The notes: generated by a model from the letters alone, not told the origin. Counted from the first letter of the stretch, positions 36,426-46,886 are shown. The stretch: DNA of 64,000 nucleotides from Vibrio sinaloensis (GCF_023195835.1 NZ_CP096200.1:434001-498000); one strand, 5' to 3'. A program made the numbers and translations.

Positions 36426-37895
36426 GTGACAACTGGCAAACTGCCAAAGGAAGCAGACGGGTTACAGCTCAACTTTTGTAAAACATTGGCGTGTGACAAC
36501 TTTGGATTGAGTGATGCACATCGTTACGTTGTGCAGCATGCTAACCCTAAGCGACCTGCGATGGTTTGTCGGGAGTGCGGTGCTTTCCCCCCCTTACTTA
36601 ACAATCAAGAGGTGTTAAACGAGCTACATCGTTTACGCCACCTGCACAGTGATGGCCTACCCGCTTGTCGCAATGACCAGTGTGAAAATTTTGGCCTGTC
36701 TGTTCATACCCATAAACACCTATACCATGCGTTTGGCTACAGCGGCGATCGTCAGCGTTATCGTTGTAAAGCGTGCCAGTCGACCTTTGTTGATAAATGG
36801 TCAGGTGCCAACAAAAAACTTCAATTTCAAGAAAACCTCCTTGGCTTGCTCTTTATGGGCTACTCGGTACGCGAGATCTGCCGAAAATTAGAGATCAATC
36901 CAAAGACGTTCTACGACCATCTGGATCACATCGCGAGTCGCTGTCGACGTAAACTGGCGATGTTCGATGCACGTTGGGTCAACCACGCAGCCAGTTACGA
37001 GCTGGCATCGCATTACACCGCGTTGCAACCGAAAAGCAATAACGGCGTACTGTGGATAGCGACCGGGGAAGCGCACAGTGGCTACATCTTGTGCCAGCAT
37101 GTCAACTACTCGGCGCATGAAGAACCAAGCGGTGAAGTCGACCACGATCCATATAAGTTTCCGGCTCGGTTCGTTTCGCGTGACCACTCGTCGGAAGCCA
37201 ATATGCCGACGCCGAGTCCTTCACCTTTGCTACGTGAACGTATCGACCAGCAATACCAAACCATACTCGCGCGCGGTAACGTCGAAGACCCTATGGGTAA
37301 CTTAACCGTGTTCAATTACCCCTCAAAAGGCGCGTTGATTCGTCCGCCCTACACCTCTTACGCACACTTTCTGCACGTGCTAGACATGTGCCAGAGCGAT
37401 CGTCAGGTCTCGATTTATATGCCACAAGACCCGGTGTTGCGTTCGGCGGCGCTGAGCGTGTGCCTGCCGCGAATTCAACGTCAAAATGTCGACCTTTTAT
37501 ACGTTGAAGAAGACAAGAGCTGGCAATCAGACTTCGCTATTGAGAAAATTGACATTGTTCATATGGGCTGGTGGCGCGATCGCTGGGCAATCACAACTCA
37601 CGGCAACGCCGCCAAAGGCATCTGCTATCTTGCTGGAAATAACAGCCAGCCAAAACAGTGGCTTAAAACAGCATCGATTCGACAAACGGCGTTCTTCCAA
37701 CATCGTTTTGCAACGCTATTCGAGAGCTTTATCAATGAACCAAGACGCAAGTTACGCCCCGGTGGCTTGCTGCCAATGCTCGATATCTTTAGGGCTTGGC
37801 ATAATTTGTGCTATCAAAATAAAGAAGGCAAAACAGCCGCGCAAGTCTTAGAGCTGACCCAATCTCCTTTGACACTGAGTGAGCTGCTTTCATAA
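36426..37895 (+). CDS. Zinc-ribbon / helix-turn-helix protein of transposase-like type
   Basis: Protein of 489 residues with no confident function. The N-terminal quarter has paired CxxxxC-FGLS and CxxC zinc-binding motifs (FCKTLACDNFGLS, VCRECG, CRNDQCENFGLS, YRCKACQSTF), then an InsA-like helix-turn-helix (GYSVREICRKLEINPKTFYDH). The rest is an alpha/beta region that could be a degenerate nuclease domain. Zinc ribbon plus HTH resembles IS1-like transposases. I find no terminal inverted repeats or target duplication beside it, so it is probably a resident, domesticated gene. GTG start at 36426 follows GAGGGGGAG. Confidence 0.6.
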   Translation: MTTGKLPKEADGLQLNFCKTLACDNFGLSDAHRYVVQHANPKRPAMVCRECGAFPPLLNNQEVLNELHRLRHLHSDGLPACRNDQCENFGLSVHTHKHLYHAFGYSGDRQRYRCKACQSTFVDKWSGANKKLQFQENLLGLLFMGYSVREICRKLEINPKTFYDHLDHIASRCRRKLAMFDARWVNHAASYELASHYTALQPKSNNGVLWIATGEAHSGYILCQHVNYSAHEEPSGEVDHDPYKFPARFVSRDHSSEANMPTPSPSPLLRERIDQQYQTILARGNVEDPMGNLTVFNYPSKGALIRPPYTSYAHFLHVLDMCQSDRQVSIYMPQDPVLRSAALSVCLPRIQRQNVDLLYVEEDKSWQSDFAIEKIDIVHMGWWRDRWAITTHGNAAKGICYLAGNNSQPKQWLKTASIRQTAFFQHRFATLFESFINEPRRKLRPGGLLPMLDIFRAWHNLCYQNKEGKTAAQVLELTQSPLTLSELLS

Positions 37896-38021
37896 TCATT
37901 AGTAGTGTGACGAGTGCCGTTAAACCGTAGCTGTTTTACCATTTTTTGTAGAGTTGACTCTTTAGCTATTCATATAATGCAAACAGGGTACTGAGGCACT
38001 AGGCAGTAAAGGACTGATTCA

Positions 38022-39518
38022 TTGGATAAAAGCCAACGACTGTTAGAAGTCGAAATAGAGCAAATTAAGAGCAGAATAGAATCCGACCCAGAAAAAGTTT
38101 GGGCGATCGCCGAGCAGTGTGCGTCGCGTTCTGCACAAATCCTCTATCCAGAAGGCGAAATCCAGTCACTTGTTATTATGTCTCGTTGCGCTTGGTGCAC
38201 CATGGATTACCGCAAAGGGCTCAAGTACATCAAAGAGGCGCACAGTAAGCTCAACACTCTCGATACCGACGATCTGCTCCCCGAAATCTTGCATATCCAT
38301 GCACTCCACTACTGGGGTCAAGCCAAATACTATTCCGCGCAGCAATACTGGATTAACGCTCTTGAGCAATCAGCACTGGTAGACGAAGAAGAAGTGCAGC
38401 TTGAAGCGCTGATTGGACTCGGCAATGTATGGCGCATCACCCATGAGTATGACTTAGCGCGAACCACACATGAACTGGCCGTGACCGTCGCCAACAGTGC
38501 TCGAATCGGATGGCTGGAAGGTAAGGCGCGTATCTTGCTCGCCTGGGATCACTACCTACTCAAAAATTATGTCGAAATGCTGTCGGTTCTCGATGGCGCC
38601 GCCGAAGCGCTCAAAGATCATCATGATAAAACCTGGCAAGCAGAAGTGTGGGATTTTCGTGGCCTTGCACTACTTGGGCTTGAACGGATCAAAGACGCCG
38701 AAGAAGCCACCCAAAAGGCGCACGACTTGGCCATGCGCCACGACTTAGTGTGGATGAAGGCTCATTCTTACATCAGTCGAGCTCGGGTAGAACTGCTACG
38801 TAAACAGCCGCAGAAAGCCGCAGAGCTGCTGGTCAAAGCCGAGCAGTCTGCGGTCAACTTCGATAACGGCGAACTGCTCTCTCAGATCTGTTTCCAGCAA
38901 TCTCGTGTTGCCGAAGAGTCTGGCGACCACAAGCGGGCGCTGAAAGCGTTTCGCAAATATCGCAAGCACGCCACCGATATGCTACGTGAGCAAACAGCGC
39001 GTGTCAGCAACGATAAGGCCCGAGCTTCGAAAAGACAACTTGAGCAACGGGCGCGCAAGCTGATTAATCGAATTCGTGGTCAACATGAGTTTGATCCAGA
39101 CAAACAGCTTAGCCAGATGGTGTCCGAAACCTATTGGTGGGAGCAGTTAGTGCTGTTTAAAACCGAGCTCAAGCGCTCGAATCACTCGGTGATTGTTATC
39201 CAACACGCTGACAGCAATTATATTCAAGTCTGTACCGAGCTGGCGCACTCTATGTGTAATAAGCAGGATTTGCTGTCGCGCCTGAGTAGCGACCGATTGG
39301 GTATTTTACTCGCAGAAAAAGGCGACGAAGCCCTCAGTGTGTTCCACATCTTGGCCAAAATGATCGAACTTTATCCTTGGCACAGAAAAGGATTAACCAG
39401 CGAACTGCCGAAAGTGGTCTATCACGATATTCTTTCTTTCCCATTTACCCTAGACCAACTCGAAGAAAGCCAGAGACAGGAAGAACAACATGGAAGCATT
39501 GTTAAAGAAAATTACTGA
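38022..39518 (+). CDS. TPR-repeat protein
   Basis: Cytoplasmic protein of 498 residues made largely of tetratricopeptide helices (about 40-310), e.g. ALIGLGNVWRITHEYDLART and AWDHYLLKNYVEMLSVLDGA. A C-terminal ~150-residue domain has no catalytic motif; its position and size suggest a decayed GGDEF-like domain. TTG start at 38022 with AAAGGA upstream; no other start lies near. It overlaps the next TPR-GGDEF gene by 29 bp and looks like its paralogue, so the two may form a complex. Confidence 0.75.
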   Translation: MDKSQRLLEVEIEQIKSRIESDPEKVWAIAEQCASRSAQILYPEGEIQSLVIMSRCAWCTMDYRKGLKYIKEAHSKLNTLDTDDLLPEILHIHALHYWGQAKYYSAQQYWINALEQSALVDEEEVQLEALIGLGNVWRITHEYDLARTTHELAVTVANSARIGWLEGKARILLAWDHYLLKNYVEMLSVLDGAAEALKDHHDKTWQAEVWDFRGLALLGLERIKDAEEATQKAHDLAMRHDLVWMKAHSYISRARVELLRKQPQKAAELLVKAEQSAVNFDNGELLSQICFQQSRVAEESGDHKRALKAFRKYRKHATDMLREQTARVSNDKARASKRQLEQRARKLINRIRGQHEFDPDKQLSQMVSETYWWEQLVLFKTELKRSNHSVIVIQHADSNYIQVCTELAHSMCNKQDLLSRLSSDRLGILLAEKGDEALSVFHILAKMIELYPWHRKGLTSELPKVVYHDILSFPFTLDQLEESQRQEEQHGSIVKENY

Positions 39519-41073
39519 CTCCGGCCTAGACGCGACTTCGGTTAGCGGTGAAGAAGCGTTAATTTTTTGGAATCACGTACGCCAGCACGTCGCCACCACA
39601 ACGCAAGAAAAAGCTCAGTGTTTGATCATCAGCGCTGAGTTCCGCTCTGAACTGAGACAGTTGCAAACCAGTATCGATGAACTCAATGAGGCCCTCTCCT
39701 TTCTGACGCTACCGCAGGACGCGGAACTGATCCTCGAAGTTCGCTCTGGTCTCGCCGAACGTCTGGTAGAAAACGGCGACTTTCATGGCGCTCTCAACCA
39801 ATTTATTAAGTCTTCCACCATCGCTGTCGATAATGGCTTTATCGATGCCTATGTGTTGGCCGTTTTAGGCATGGGAAATCTGTGTGATGCCTACGGCGAC
39901 CACAATCGCGCGCTGCGTTACTACCAAAAAATCGACAGCATTGATCACGCCATCAGCAGCCGCTCTCTGCGCTTGCGTTATAAGCTGCATATGCTGGCGT
40001 GTTACATAGAGCTCAATCGCACCACCGCAGCCAACGACCTGGTCAAAGAGTGTGAAGAACTCAGCATCCTAGTCAGTGATAAAGTACTTTCCGGCCAGAT
40101 TTTACTCTACCAAGCAAAGATCTATCGTCAAACTCAACAACTCGACTTGGCGATGCAGTGTTTGAGTAATGTGCAATACACAGCGGGCAACATTCACTCG
40201 AACTGGCTATCAAACATGATTCGGTTAGAGCTCGCCTACTGTTTGAGCGCAAAGAACAAGTCACATATCTCCCGTTGGTTGCTCGAATCGACGAAGAAGC
40301 GAATTCGTCTTTACGCATCCCCGGTGCTCAGCCTTAAGCTCTATAACTCTCTCGCCGCGGTATGTGAAGAGAGCGGCGACTTTCAAGGGGCGCTCAACTA
40401 TGAAAAGCAAGCCTACCGCATCGAAAGTGATCTGATGAAAAAAATCCCAATTGGTGAGCTTGGTGCTAGCCAGTTGCGTCGCTTGTCTCGTTTTGAATTG
40501 CAACTAAAGCTCATATTGTCGGAACAAGAAAACCGTGAATTGAAAGAGACCACTGAGAGTCAAAAACATACGGTGGCACAGCTGCAACAGGATGTGTTTA
40601 CTGACCCACTGACCAGTTTGCACAATCGCCGCTGGTTGGATGTAAAGCTGAAAGACTTACTGCTGCACGACGTTCCTTTTGCGCTCATGGTGGTCGATAT
40701 CGATCACTTTAAATCGATCAACGATGAACTGAGCCACTTGGTGGGTGATAAAGCGATCGTCAATGTTGCCGCTGAGCTTCATGCCTACTTTAAGTTTCGC
40801 GGCGCTTCATGTGTGCGCTTTGGTGGGGAGGAGTTTCTGGTTATTTTAGAACGCTCAAATCTAGAGCAAGCGAAAATGCATGCCGAAGCCTATCGTGAAC
40901 GCATCTTTAACTTTGGATGGCAAAGCATACTAGGAGAACGCGGGCTGACCGTCAGTATCGGGATTACCTTGCATCGAGAGGGAGAAAACACCCAGCGCAC
41001 CTTTTATCGAGCCGACAAAGCGCTTTATCGCGCCAAGGCCAACGGCCGAAATCAAGTGTGCACTGAGCAATAA
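39490..41073 (+). CDS. TPR-GGDEF diguanylate cyclase
   Basis: Soluble cyclase of 527 residues: TPR helices (about 30-330), a coiled linker (about 335-365) and a GGDEF domain with intact LTSLHNRRWLDVKL, MVVDIDHFKSINDELSH and RFGGEEFLVIL. No RxxD inhibitory site precedes GGEEF. It has no membrane helix or other sensor, so TPR contacts probably control activity. Start overlaps the preceding TPR gene by 29 bp (AGGAAGAACAAC before ATG). Confidence 0.9.
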   Translation: MEALLKKITDSGLDATSVSGEEALIFWNHVRQHVATTTQEKAQCLIISAEFRSELRQLQTSIDELNEALSFLTLPQDAELILEVRSGLAERLVENGDFHGALNQFIKSSTIAVDNGFIDAYVLAVLGMGNLCDAYGDHNRALRYYQKIDSIDHAISSRSLRLRYKLHMLACYIELNRTTAANDLVKECEELSILVSDKVLSGQILLYQAKIYRQTQQLDLAMQCLSNVQYTAGNIHSNWLSNMIRLELAYCLSAKNKSHISRWLLESTKKRIRLYASPVLSLKLYNSLAAVCEESGDFQGALNYEKQAYRIESDLMKKIPIGELGASQLRRLSRFELQLKLILSEQENRELKETTESQKHTVAQLQQDVFTDPLTSLHNRRWLDVKLKDLLLHDVPFALMVVDIDHFKSINDELSHLVGDKAIVNVAAELHAYFKFRGASCVRFGGEEFLVILERSNLEQAKMHAEAYRERIFNFGWQSILGERGLTVSIGITLHREGENTQRTFYRADKALYRAKANGRNQVCTEQ

Positions 41074-41084
41074 TTGCCTGTTGT

Positions 41085-41975
41085 TTACCGAATAAAAAAC
41101 AGAGAGACCCCGACAAGAGCCAACAGTGTGCCAAACAGAGCCCTTCGGGTTATACGTTGGCCTTTCACCGCATAAATCACCAACATAAATAGCGGGCTGG
41201 TCGCTATCAGTGTTTGCGCAACCGCAGGATTAGCGTATTTAAGGGCCACTTGCTGTAGCCAAAGGGCTAAAAAGGTACCAACAAAAATCGCGGCCATAAG
41301 CCAAGCAAAATTGTGACGACTCAGCGAACGCAAATTTTGATTTAGCGCTTTAAACGGTTGACGCTCAACAAAACTTATCACCACAACCAACGCCATAACG
41401 CCGGCCATCAACCGAATCAGTGCGCCAAAGAGCGGCGCAATATCGCCTGCCACCAATGCATAATGAGAGATCACCACCCCGCTTGCTTGGCAGACGCTCG
41501 CCAACAGACCAAAGCCCACGCCCGACCAGTTTACCGCTTGACCATCGTTATGAAATACAACCATAGAGACGGCGAACGTGGTAACGATAACGCCGACCCA
41601 GCTTTGCAGGGGTAATACACTACCAAGCGCCACCAACGCCAACACTCCGGACAACGGAGGAGCCAGTGATTCAAGTAGCAAGGTTTTGTTCGGGCCGATC
41701 CGTTTAAGCGAGGCGAAATAAGCGCTATCTCCGATGGCAATGCCAAGAACACCTGAAAAAGCCAATACAGAAAAATGCAGCCACGAAAGCGTCAGTTCAC
41801 TAGCAGGAGCCAAAGGCAGCAAAAGCAGCATCATCACCGAAGCAATCACCCCTTTTACGATGTTAAGCTGCAGCGCACTAAATCGATGGCTAAACTGGCT
41901 ATAAATCCACGTAGCCAGTGCCCAAACAAACGCAGCGCCGACCGATGCTATCTCTCCTTGATACGGCATCTTCAT
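41085..41975 (-). CDS. EamA/DMT-family transporter
   Basis: Inner-membrane protein of 296 residues with about ten helices in two EamA repeats (GEIASVGAAFVWALATWIYSQF and GVGFGLLASVCQASGVVISHY). Probable metabolite exporter; substrate unknown. Converges on the TPR-GGDEF gene with 11 bp between stops and no clear terminator. Confidence 0.85.
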   Translation of the reverse strand: MKMPYQGEIASVGAAFVWALATWIYSQFSHRFSALQLNIVKGVIASVMMLLLLPLAPASELTLSWLHFSVLAFSGVLGIAIGDSAYFASLKRIGPNKTLLLESLAPPLSGVLALVALGSVLPLQSWVGVIVTTFAVSMVVFHNDGQAVNWSGVGFGLLASVCQASGVVISHYALVAGDIAPLFGALIRLMAGVMALVVVISFVERQPFKALNQNLRSLSRHNFAWLMAAIFVGTFLALWLQQVALKYANPAVAQTLIATSPLFMLVIYAVKGQRITRRALFGTLLALVGVSLFFIR

Positions 41976-42108
41976 TCCCAGAAATTCTCAACTATTGGTC
42001 ACAAGACTATAACATTTGCGTGTCTAATGTATTGTTTTTATTCCTATACTTTGTATTGGAATAGACGTACTCTTCGATATGCTCACTGTTTAAGTAAGGA
42101 ACCTCACC

Positions 42109-42495
42109 ATGTTTTTGGACTACTTTGCGCTTGGACTCTTGATCTTCGTCGCTCTGGTTATTTTTTACGGCATTATTGTCATCCACGACATTCCCTATGA
42201 GATCGCCAAAGAACGCGAACACCCTCATCAAGACGCCATCCATTATGCTGGCTGGGTCAGCCTATTCACTCTCCATGCTCTCTGGCCTTTTCTGTGGATT
42301 TGGGCGACTTTATGGCGCAAAGAGCGCGGCTGGGGCTTTCAAAAACTCGAGGCTGAGCAGCACGACATTCATCACCGGGTTGATGCTCTCATTGACCAAG
42401 TGGCTCAGCTAAAACAAGAGGTGAGCGATCTTAAGCAAAGTCAAAAGGACTCAACTGCAACTCACACAGCGAACACGAATGAGGAGAACAAATAA
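42109..42495 (+). CDS. DUF3302 membrane protein (YibI-like)
   Basis: Small protein of 128 residues with two membrane helices (about 5-25 and 45-66) and a heptad coiled coil (about 85-115, VDALIDQVAQLKQEVSDLK). It overlaps the adaptor gene by one base (TAATG), the YibI-YibH arrangement of enterobacteria. Probably a partner of the adaptor; mechanism unknown. Confidence 0.8.
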   Translation: MFLDYFALGLLIFVALVIFYGIIVIHDIPYEIAKEREHPHQDAIHYAGWVSLFTLHALWPFLWIWATLWRKERGWGFQKLEAEQHDIHHRVDALIDQVAQLKQEVSDLKQSQKDSTATHTANTNEENK

Positions 42496-43625
42496 TGGAT
42501 TTACTACTCATTCTGACCTACACCGCCATTTGTATCGCCATCTTTAAAGTCTTCAATATTCCGTTGAATAAGTGGACCGTCCCCACAGCGGTACTAGGTG
42601 GCGTAGTCTTGATCGGCACCTTGATCTTGCTGATGAACTACAACCACCCTTTCACTCAAATTGGTAATCAAGTGTACTCGACCACCCCAATCGTTTCTGG
42701 CGTGCGTGGGCGTGTTATCGACGTGCCGGTAGAGCCGAACACACCGCTGAAACAAGGTGATGTGCTGTTCACCATTGATCCTATCCCCTATCAAGCCGAA
42801 GTGGCGAAAAAGCGCGCTCAAATCAAAGAGGCGAGCCAAGGCGCGCTCGGGCTTGAATCATCTTATCAGGAAGCATTAGCGGCTCAATCCAAAGCAATAG
42901 CAGAACGCGACAAAGCACAACGCGAATTTGACCGCTATCAACGCGGCTTCGACAAAGGCGCCTTTACCGAGCAACAACTCGACACCCGTCGCCAAGCCTA
43001 TAAAGCTGCCGAGTCGAGCGTTAACGTTGCAACCGCTAAAGTTGAGCAAGCTCAGTTGGCACTGGACTCAGAAATCGGTGGCGAGAACACTACCGTTGCT
43101 CGCTTGCTAGAAGAGTTGCGTCAAGCTGAGTTTGATTTGGAGCAAACCGTGGTTCGAGCGCCAACCGACGGTTTTGCCACTCAGTTGGCTCTAAGACCAG
43201 GGGTGATGGCGGTGCCTCTGCCACTCGCACCGGTAATGACCTTCGTTCACAGCGAAGAACTTTATTATACCGCTGCGTTTAGACAAAACTCCCTTCAACG
43301 CCTGCAACCAGGCTATGAAGCTGAGTTTTTGTTCAGAGCGCTACCAGGGAAAGTCTTTAAGGGCGAAGTGGTTGAAATCATCCCCGCCATTGGCGAGAGC
43401 CAGTTTCAAGCGCGTGGAGCGTTACTCGGCACTGCTGCACTGCGAACCAGCGGGCGAGTGTTTGTCAAACTTAAAATTACCGACGACATGACGCCATACA
43501 ACTTACCACTCGGTACTGCGGTTGAAGTTGCCGTGTACTCTGACAAGTTCACTCATGTTTCAGTCATGCGCAAAGTATTGATTAGAATGAAGAGCTGGCA
43601 AAACTATCTCTATCTTGATCACTAA
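42495..43625 (+). CDS. HlyD-family membrane-fusion protein (YibH-like)
   Basis: Periplasmic adaptor of 376 residues: N-terminal membrane helices (about 3-22 and 30-50), a split lipoyl domain (SGVRGRVIDVPVEPNTPLKQGD and VRAPTDGFATQLALRPG), an alpha-helical hairpin between them and a beta-barrel region. No pump or outer-membrane partner is encoded nearby, so its transport partner is unknown. Confidence 0.87.
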   Translation: MDLLLILTYTAICIAIFKVFNIPLNKWTVPTAVLGGVVLIGTLILLMNYNHPFTQIGNQVYSTTPIVSGVRGRVIDVPVEPNTPLKQGDVLFTIDPIPYQAEVAKKRAQIKEASQGALGLESSYQEALAAQSKAIAERDKAQREFDRYQRGFDKGAFTEQQLDTRRQAYKAAESSVNVATAKVEQAQLALDSEIGGENTTVARLLEELRQAEFDLEQTVVRAPTDGFATQLALRPGVMAVPLPLAPVMTFVHSEELYYTAAFRQNSLQRLQPGYEAEFLFRALPGKVFKGEVVEIIPAIGESQFQARGALLGTAALRTSGRVFVKLKITDDMTPYNLPLGTAVEVAVYSDKFTHVSVMRKVLIRMKSWQNYLYLDH

Positions 43626-43630
43626 GAACG

Positions 43631-43662
43631 AAAAAAGCCTAGAAGTTTTTCTAGGCTTTTTT
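43631..43662. terminator. Terminator after the yibIH-like genes
   Basis: AAAAAGCCTAGAA-GTTT-TTCTAGGCTTTTT, a 13-bp stem with A and T runs that can also end the converging gene at 43688. Confidence 0.9.
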
Positions 43663-43687
43663 ATCTCTTTTATCTCTCGAACCTCGA

Positions 43688-44050
43688 TTAGGCAAGATTG
43701 AGAAACAGTTCGTCGTCCGTCATGTATTTGTGTTTATTGCCCAAGTTTCGTACGTGCATAAACATAAAATCTGGGAAGCCCGGTGCTAGCAGATCATTCG
43801 GTTGCCAAACAATGCCGCCGACAAACACGTAGCGGCCTTGCTTCTCCTCATCGTGACATGGGTTGTTGAGTTCTGTAGATAATTCCGGGCGTACACCTTC
43901 AACCACACATACAATTTGCCCCTTAGCGACACCAATAACTCGTTTCACTAAGTTTGCTTTGACGCCACACTTCCATGCTTGACGTGTCGCCATTTCAAAT
44001 CCGTGCTTTCTCACGCTTTTGTGAATATTGACGATGAGATTCATAACCAC
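43688..44050 (-). CDS. Hypothetical protein
   Basis: Unrecognised cytoplasmic protein of 120 residues (118 if started at the second Met, 44044). Contains GRYVFVGGIVWQPNDLLAPGF and a conserved-looking tail KYMTDDELFLNLA. No signal peptide or membrane helix. It has its own promoter region and shares a terminator with the converging adaptor gene. Confidence 0.6.
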   Translation of the reverse strand: MVMNLIVNIHKSVRKHGFEMATRQAWKCGVKANLVKRVIGVAKGQIVCVVEGVRPELSTELNNPCHDEEKQGRYVFVGGIVWQPNDLLAPGFPDFMFMHVRNLGNKHKYMTDDELFLNLA

Positions 44051-44245
44051 TTATCTCTAATGTTCAAACATCAGTCTAGATTATGGCTTGCCGCTAATAA
44101 TTACGACCGAGGAGTTCATCTTTTTTCTCACCAGATGAAAATCGCTGATAAAAACATCACGTCTAAGCAGGAATTATTCCACCAGATTGTTATTGCTTAC
44201 TCGACTTTTTTGATTCACATTAGGTTAACATTTTAGGGGATTGAT

Positions 44246-45145
44246 ATGAGTGCATCGAGTTTTCTTCGCTTGCTTTGTCTAGCGGCCATCTGGGGTGGTT
44301 CGTTTCTATTTATGCGCATTGCCGCAAATACCTTCGGCCCAGCGTATTTAATTGAGTTTCGCGTTGGGTTTGCCGCACTTAGCTTGTTTATGGTTGCCTT
44401 GTACCTGCGCCGTAAACTCGCCTTTAGGCAGCACTGGCAACATTTCATGACGATTGGTCTTTTTAATACCGCATTACCTTTTTTGCTTTTTGCTTACGCC
44501 GCGCAGTCACTCAATGCCTCTACTTTATCCATTCTCAATTCCACTGCGCCCATCTGGGGCGCGCTGATTGCCGCCATCTGGTATAAAACCCGGATCACCG
44601 CGCGCGTTGCGTTAGGGATGGCTTTGGGGCTGTCGGGGGTAGCAACGTTAGTCGGTTTTGATTCTACCACTATGAGTGGCGAGTCACTGTGGCCTATTGG
44701 CGCCAGTCTTCTGGCCGCATTCAGCTATGGGATTGCCACAAACTACACCAAAGGCGCACCAAAAATTGCGTCGTTCGACAATGCGCATGGCAACATGTGG
44801 GCAGCCACCTTACTTATCGTTCCTCTACTGCCCTTTATCCCAATGCGCGCAGCACCAACACAGGTTGAAATCCTCTCTGTCGTGGCATTGGGCGTTATCT
44901 GCACTGGAGCAGCTTATCTGCTCTACTTTCGCTTGGTCGCGGATGAGGGCGCGACTTCAGCCCTCTCTGTCACCTTTCTTATTCCGGTATTCGGCATTGT
45001 CTGGGGCGCGGTTATATTAGACGAACCCATTGGTTTCAATACTTTATTTGGCACCGCGCTGGTGTTAGCTGGCACTATGTTGGTTACCGGATTTAGGCTA
45101 AGTCGGTTACTCGACCGTTCCCAACCAGAGCAAGCCGCCTCTTAA
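44246..45145 (+). CDS. EamA/DMT-family transporter
   Basis: Inner-membrane protein of 299 residues, ten helices in two EamA repeats. Begins LLCLAAIWGGSFLFMRIAA and has the second-repeat segment GVICTGAAYLLYFRLV. Substrate unknown. Only distantly like the 41085 transporter. Confidence 0.87.
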   Translation: MSASSFLRLLCLAAIWGGSFLFMRIAANTFGPAYLIEFRVGFAALSLFMVALYLRRKLAFRQHWQHFMTIGLFNTALPFLLFAYAAQSLNASTLSILNSTAPIWGALIAAIWYKTRITARVALGMALGLSGVATLVGFDSTTMSGESLWPIGASLLAAFSYGIATNYTKGAPKIASFDNAHGNMWAATLLIVPLLPFIPMRAAPTQVEILSVVALGVICTGAAYLLYFRLVADEGATSALSVTFLIPVFGIVWGAVILDEPIGFNTLFGTALVLAGTMLVTGFRLSRLLDRSQPEQAAS

Positions 45146-45426
45146 CCCAACCAATCGTAGCGATAGCAGAGCAAAAAATTACTGCTATCATTTTTATACG
45201 TTGTACAGATAAACACTTGCAAGGTTGGCAATGACTGAAGGTGCACTGGTGGCCGCTGACAGCAAAAACAAGATCAGAGTCACAAAGTTAAAACAAAGAT
45301 TCACATACCTTGCAAATCATTGCGACTTAACACTCATAATTCTGGCGTTTTGACCGATAAATTAACAGATGTATTACTAGCCAATCTCAATTAGCCTTCC
45401 GGCATAGGCGGAATAGGAATCCCAAT

Positions 45427-46857
45427 ATGAAAGAAGTTGAATTTCGAACGATAGACCGACTGTTTATCAAAATGTCCATCAATGACAAGATGTGGGTCAT
45501 TTTTGCACTGTTTTTGATCTCAGTGGCCACGATAGCCGGTGGCAGATATGTACACACGCTCAATGCATTCGAACAAAGTACCCTGCAAGCAGCCGAACAT
45601 AAGCTTGAAGGTGCCATTGCGGTCGGCACTTCCGAGACGCTTTCTGCTTGGAGAGAAATTCAACCAGTGAGCCGTAAGATGCCCGCCAACTACGACCAAG
45701 GACTCGCAATGGTTTCGGCTGTGGCCAAAGATGGCAAAGCCTACCAGCTCACCCTCGATAAACGCGCTGAGGCTCAGCAAGTTAAATCACAAGCGATTAC
45801 CAGCCTCGCGCTCAGCTTTATTTGGGCTATCCCATTTGCCATCTTTACTTACTGGGTAGCGACCTTTATTGGTGGTGCGCTTTGGGTGCTGTACACCACC
45901 ACGCAGCGTATCGGTGAAGGCGATCTCACGTCACGTCTTGGCTTCCATCCAGGTCGTGATGAGTTTGGTACCATTGGTTGTGCGCTCGACAAAGCGATGG
46001 ACACACTCACTGAGCTGGTCGTAACGGTTAAGCAGAATGCGACCACCATGAGCGAGACCTCATCTTCATTTGAGCAAGAGATGAAAACCAGTGAGTCTCA
46101 GATCAGTCAGCAGTACGCCTCTTTAGACTCTGTTGCGACTGCGATGGAAGAGATGACAGCGTCAGCGAAAGAAGTCACCAATATCTCACAGCAAGCCACC
46201 GCGCAAACTGAAAACGACTCACAGCATATTGAGCAAAGCTATCAACGAGTTCGCTCTGCGATCAGTGAAATCACCAAACTGTCGGATTATATTGCTCAAG
46301 CCTCACAGTCCGTAGCAACGCTTACCGAGAACACCACTCAGATTAACGAAGTGATCACCACCATCAACGCCATCTCAGAGCAAACCAACTTGCTAGCGTT
46401 GAATGCAGCCATCGAAGCGGCCCGTGCTGGTGAACAAGGACGTGGCTTTGCCGTGGTTGCTGACGAGGTTCGAACTCTTGCTGGCCGCACTCAGGCAGCG
46501 ACGGTAGAGATTCAAGCCATGATAGAGAAGTTGCAATCAGAAACTCACAGCATTGCTTCCATCACCGAACAAACCGTGAGCCAAGCGCAAACGAGTAGTG
46601 AACTCGTCGCCGATATCGGCAATGATGTTCAATCGATCTCCGAGTCTGCACGCTCACTGATGGACATGAGCATTCAAATCTCAACGTCAGCCGAAGAACA
46701 AAGTGCAGTGGCCAATGATATTGCCTCCGAACTCAGCGATATTCGCAACCAGTCCAACACCATACGCAGTGTCGCCGAGCAATCTTCGTTGGGCGTCGCC
46801 AACTTGACCAGAGCATCGGTGTCACTGGCCAATATCCTCAAACAGTATCGTACCTAA
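45427..46857 (+). CDS. Methyl-accepting chemotaxis protein with short sensor
   Basis: Chemoreceptor of 476 residues: membrane helix 1 (about 22-41), a short periplasmic part (about 42-120), helix 2 (about 122-155), HAMP and signalling domain with [20 protein letters not shown] near residue 320. The periplasmic portion is about half that of usual receptors, so it may sense through the membrane or with a partner. No C-terminal pentapeptide. The 281-bp gap upstream shows no other gene. Confidence 0.92.
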   Translation: MKEVEFRTIDRLFIKMSINDKMWVIFALFLISVATIAGGRYVHTLNAFEQSTLQAAEHKLEGAIAVGTSETLSAWREIQPVSRKMPANYDQGLAMVSAVAKDGKAYQLTLDKRAEAQQVKSQAITSLALSFIWAIPFAIFTYWVATFIGGALWVLYTTTQRIGEGDLTSRLGFHPGRDEFGTIGCALDKAMDTLTELVVTVKQNATTMSETSSSFEQEMKTSESQISQQYASLDSVATAMEEMTASAKEVTNISQQATAQTENDSQHIEQSYQRVRSAISEITKLSDYIAQASQSVATLTENTTQINEVITTINAISEQTNLLALNAAIEAARAGEQGRGFAVVADEVRTLAGRTQAATVEIQAMIEKLQSETHSIASITEQTVSQAQTSSELVADIGNDVQSISESARSLMDMSIQISTSAEEQSAVANDIASELSDIRNQSNTIRSVAEQSSLGVANLTRASVSLANILKQYRT

Positions 46858-46861
46858 TCAT

Positions 46862-46886
46862 GCAAAGGGCCTCAGGGTCCTTTTTT
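46862..46886 (+). terminator. Terminator after the second chemoreceptor gene
   Basis: AAGGGCC-TCAG-GGTCCTT followed by TTTTATT; one G-T pair in the stem. Confidence 0.72.

Noticed and set aside
36426..37895. Active insertion sequence
   Set aside because: No inverted repeats or target duplication found on either side, and flanking genes are in their usual order.
41775..42243. Open frames on both strands across the gap at 41976-42108
   Set aside because: Most of their length overlaps the EamA or DUF3302 genes in other frames, with no start signal or recognisable protein.
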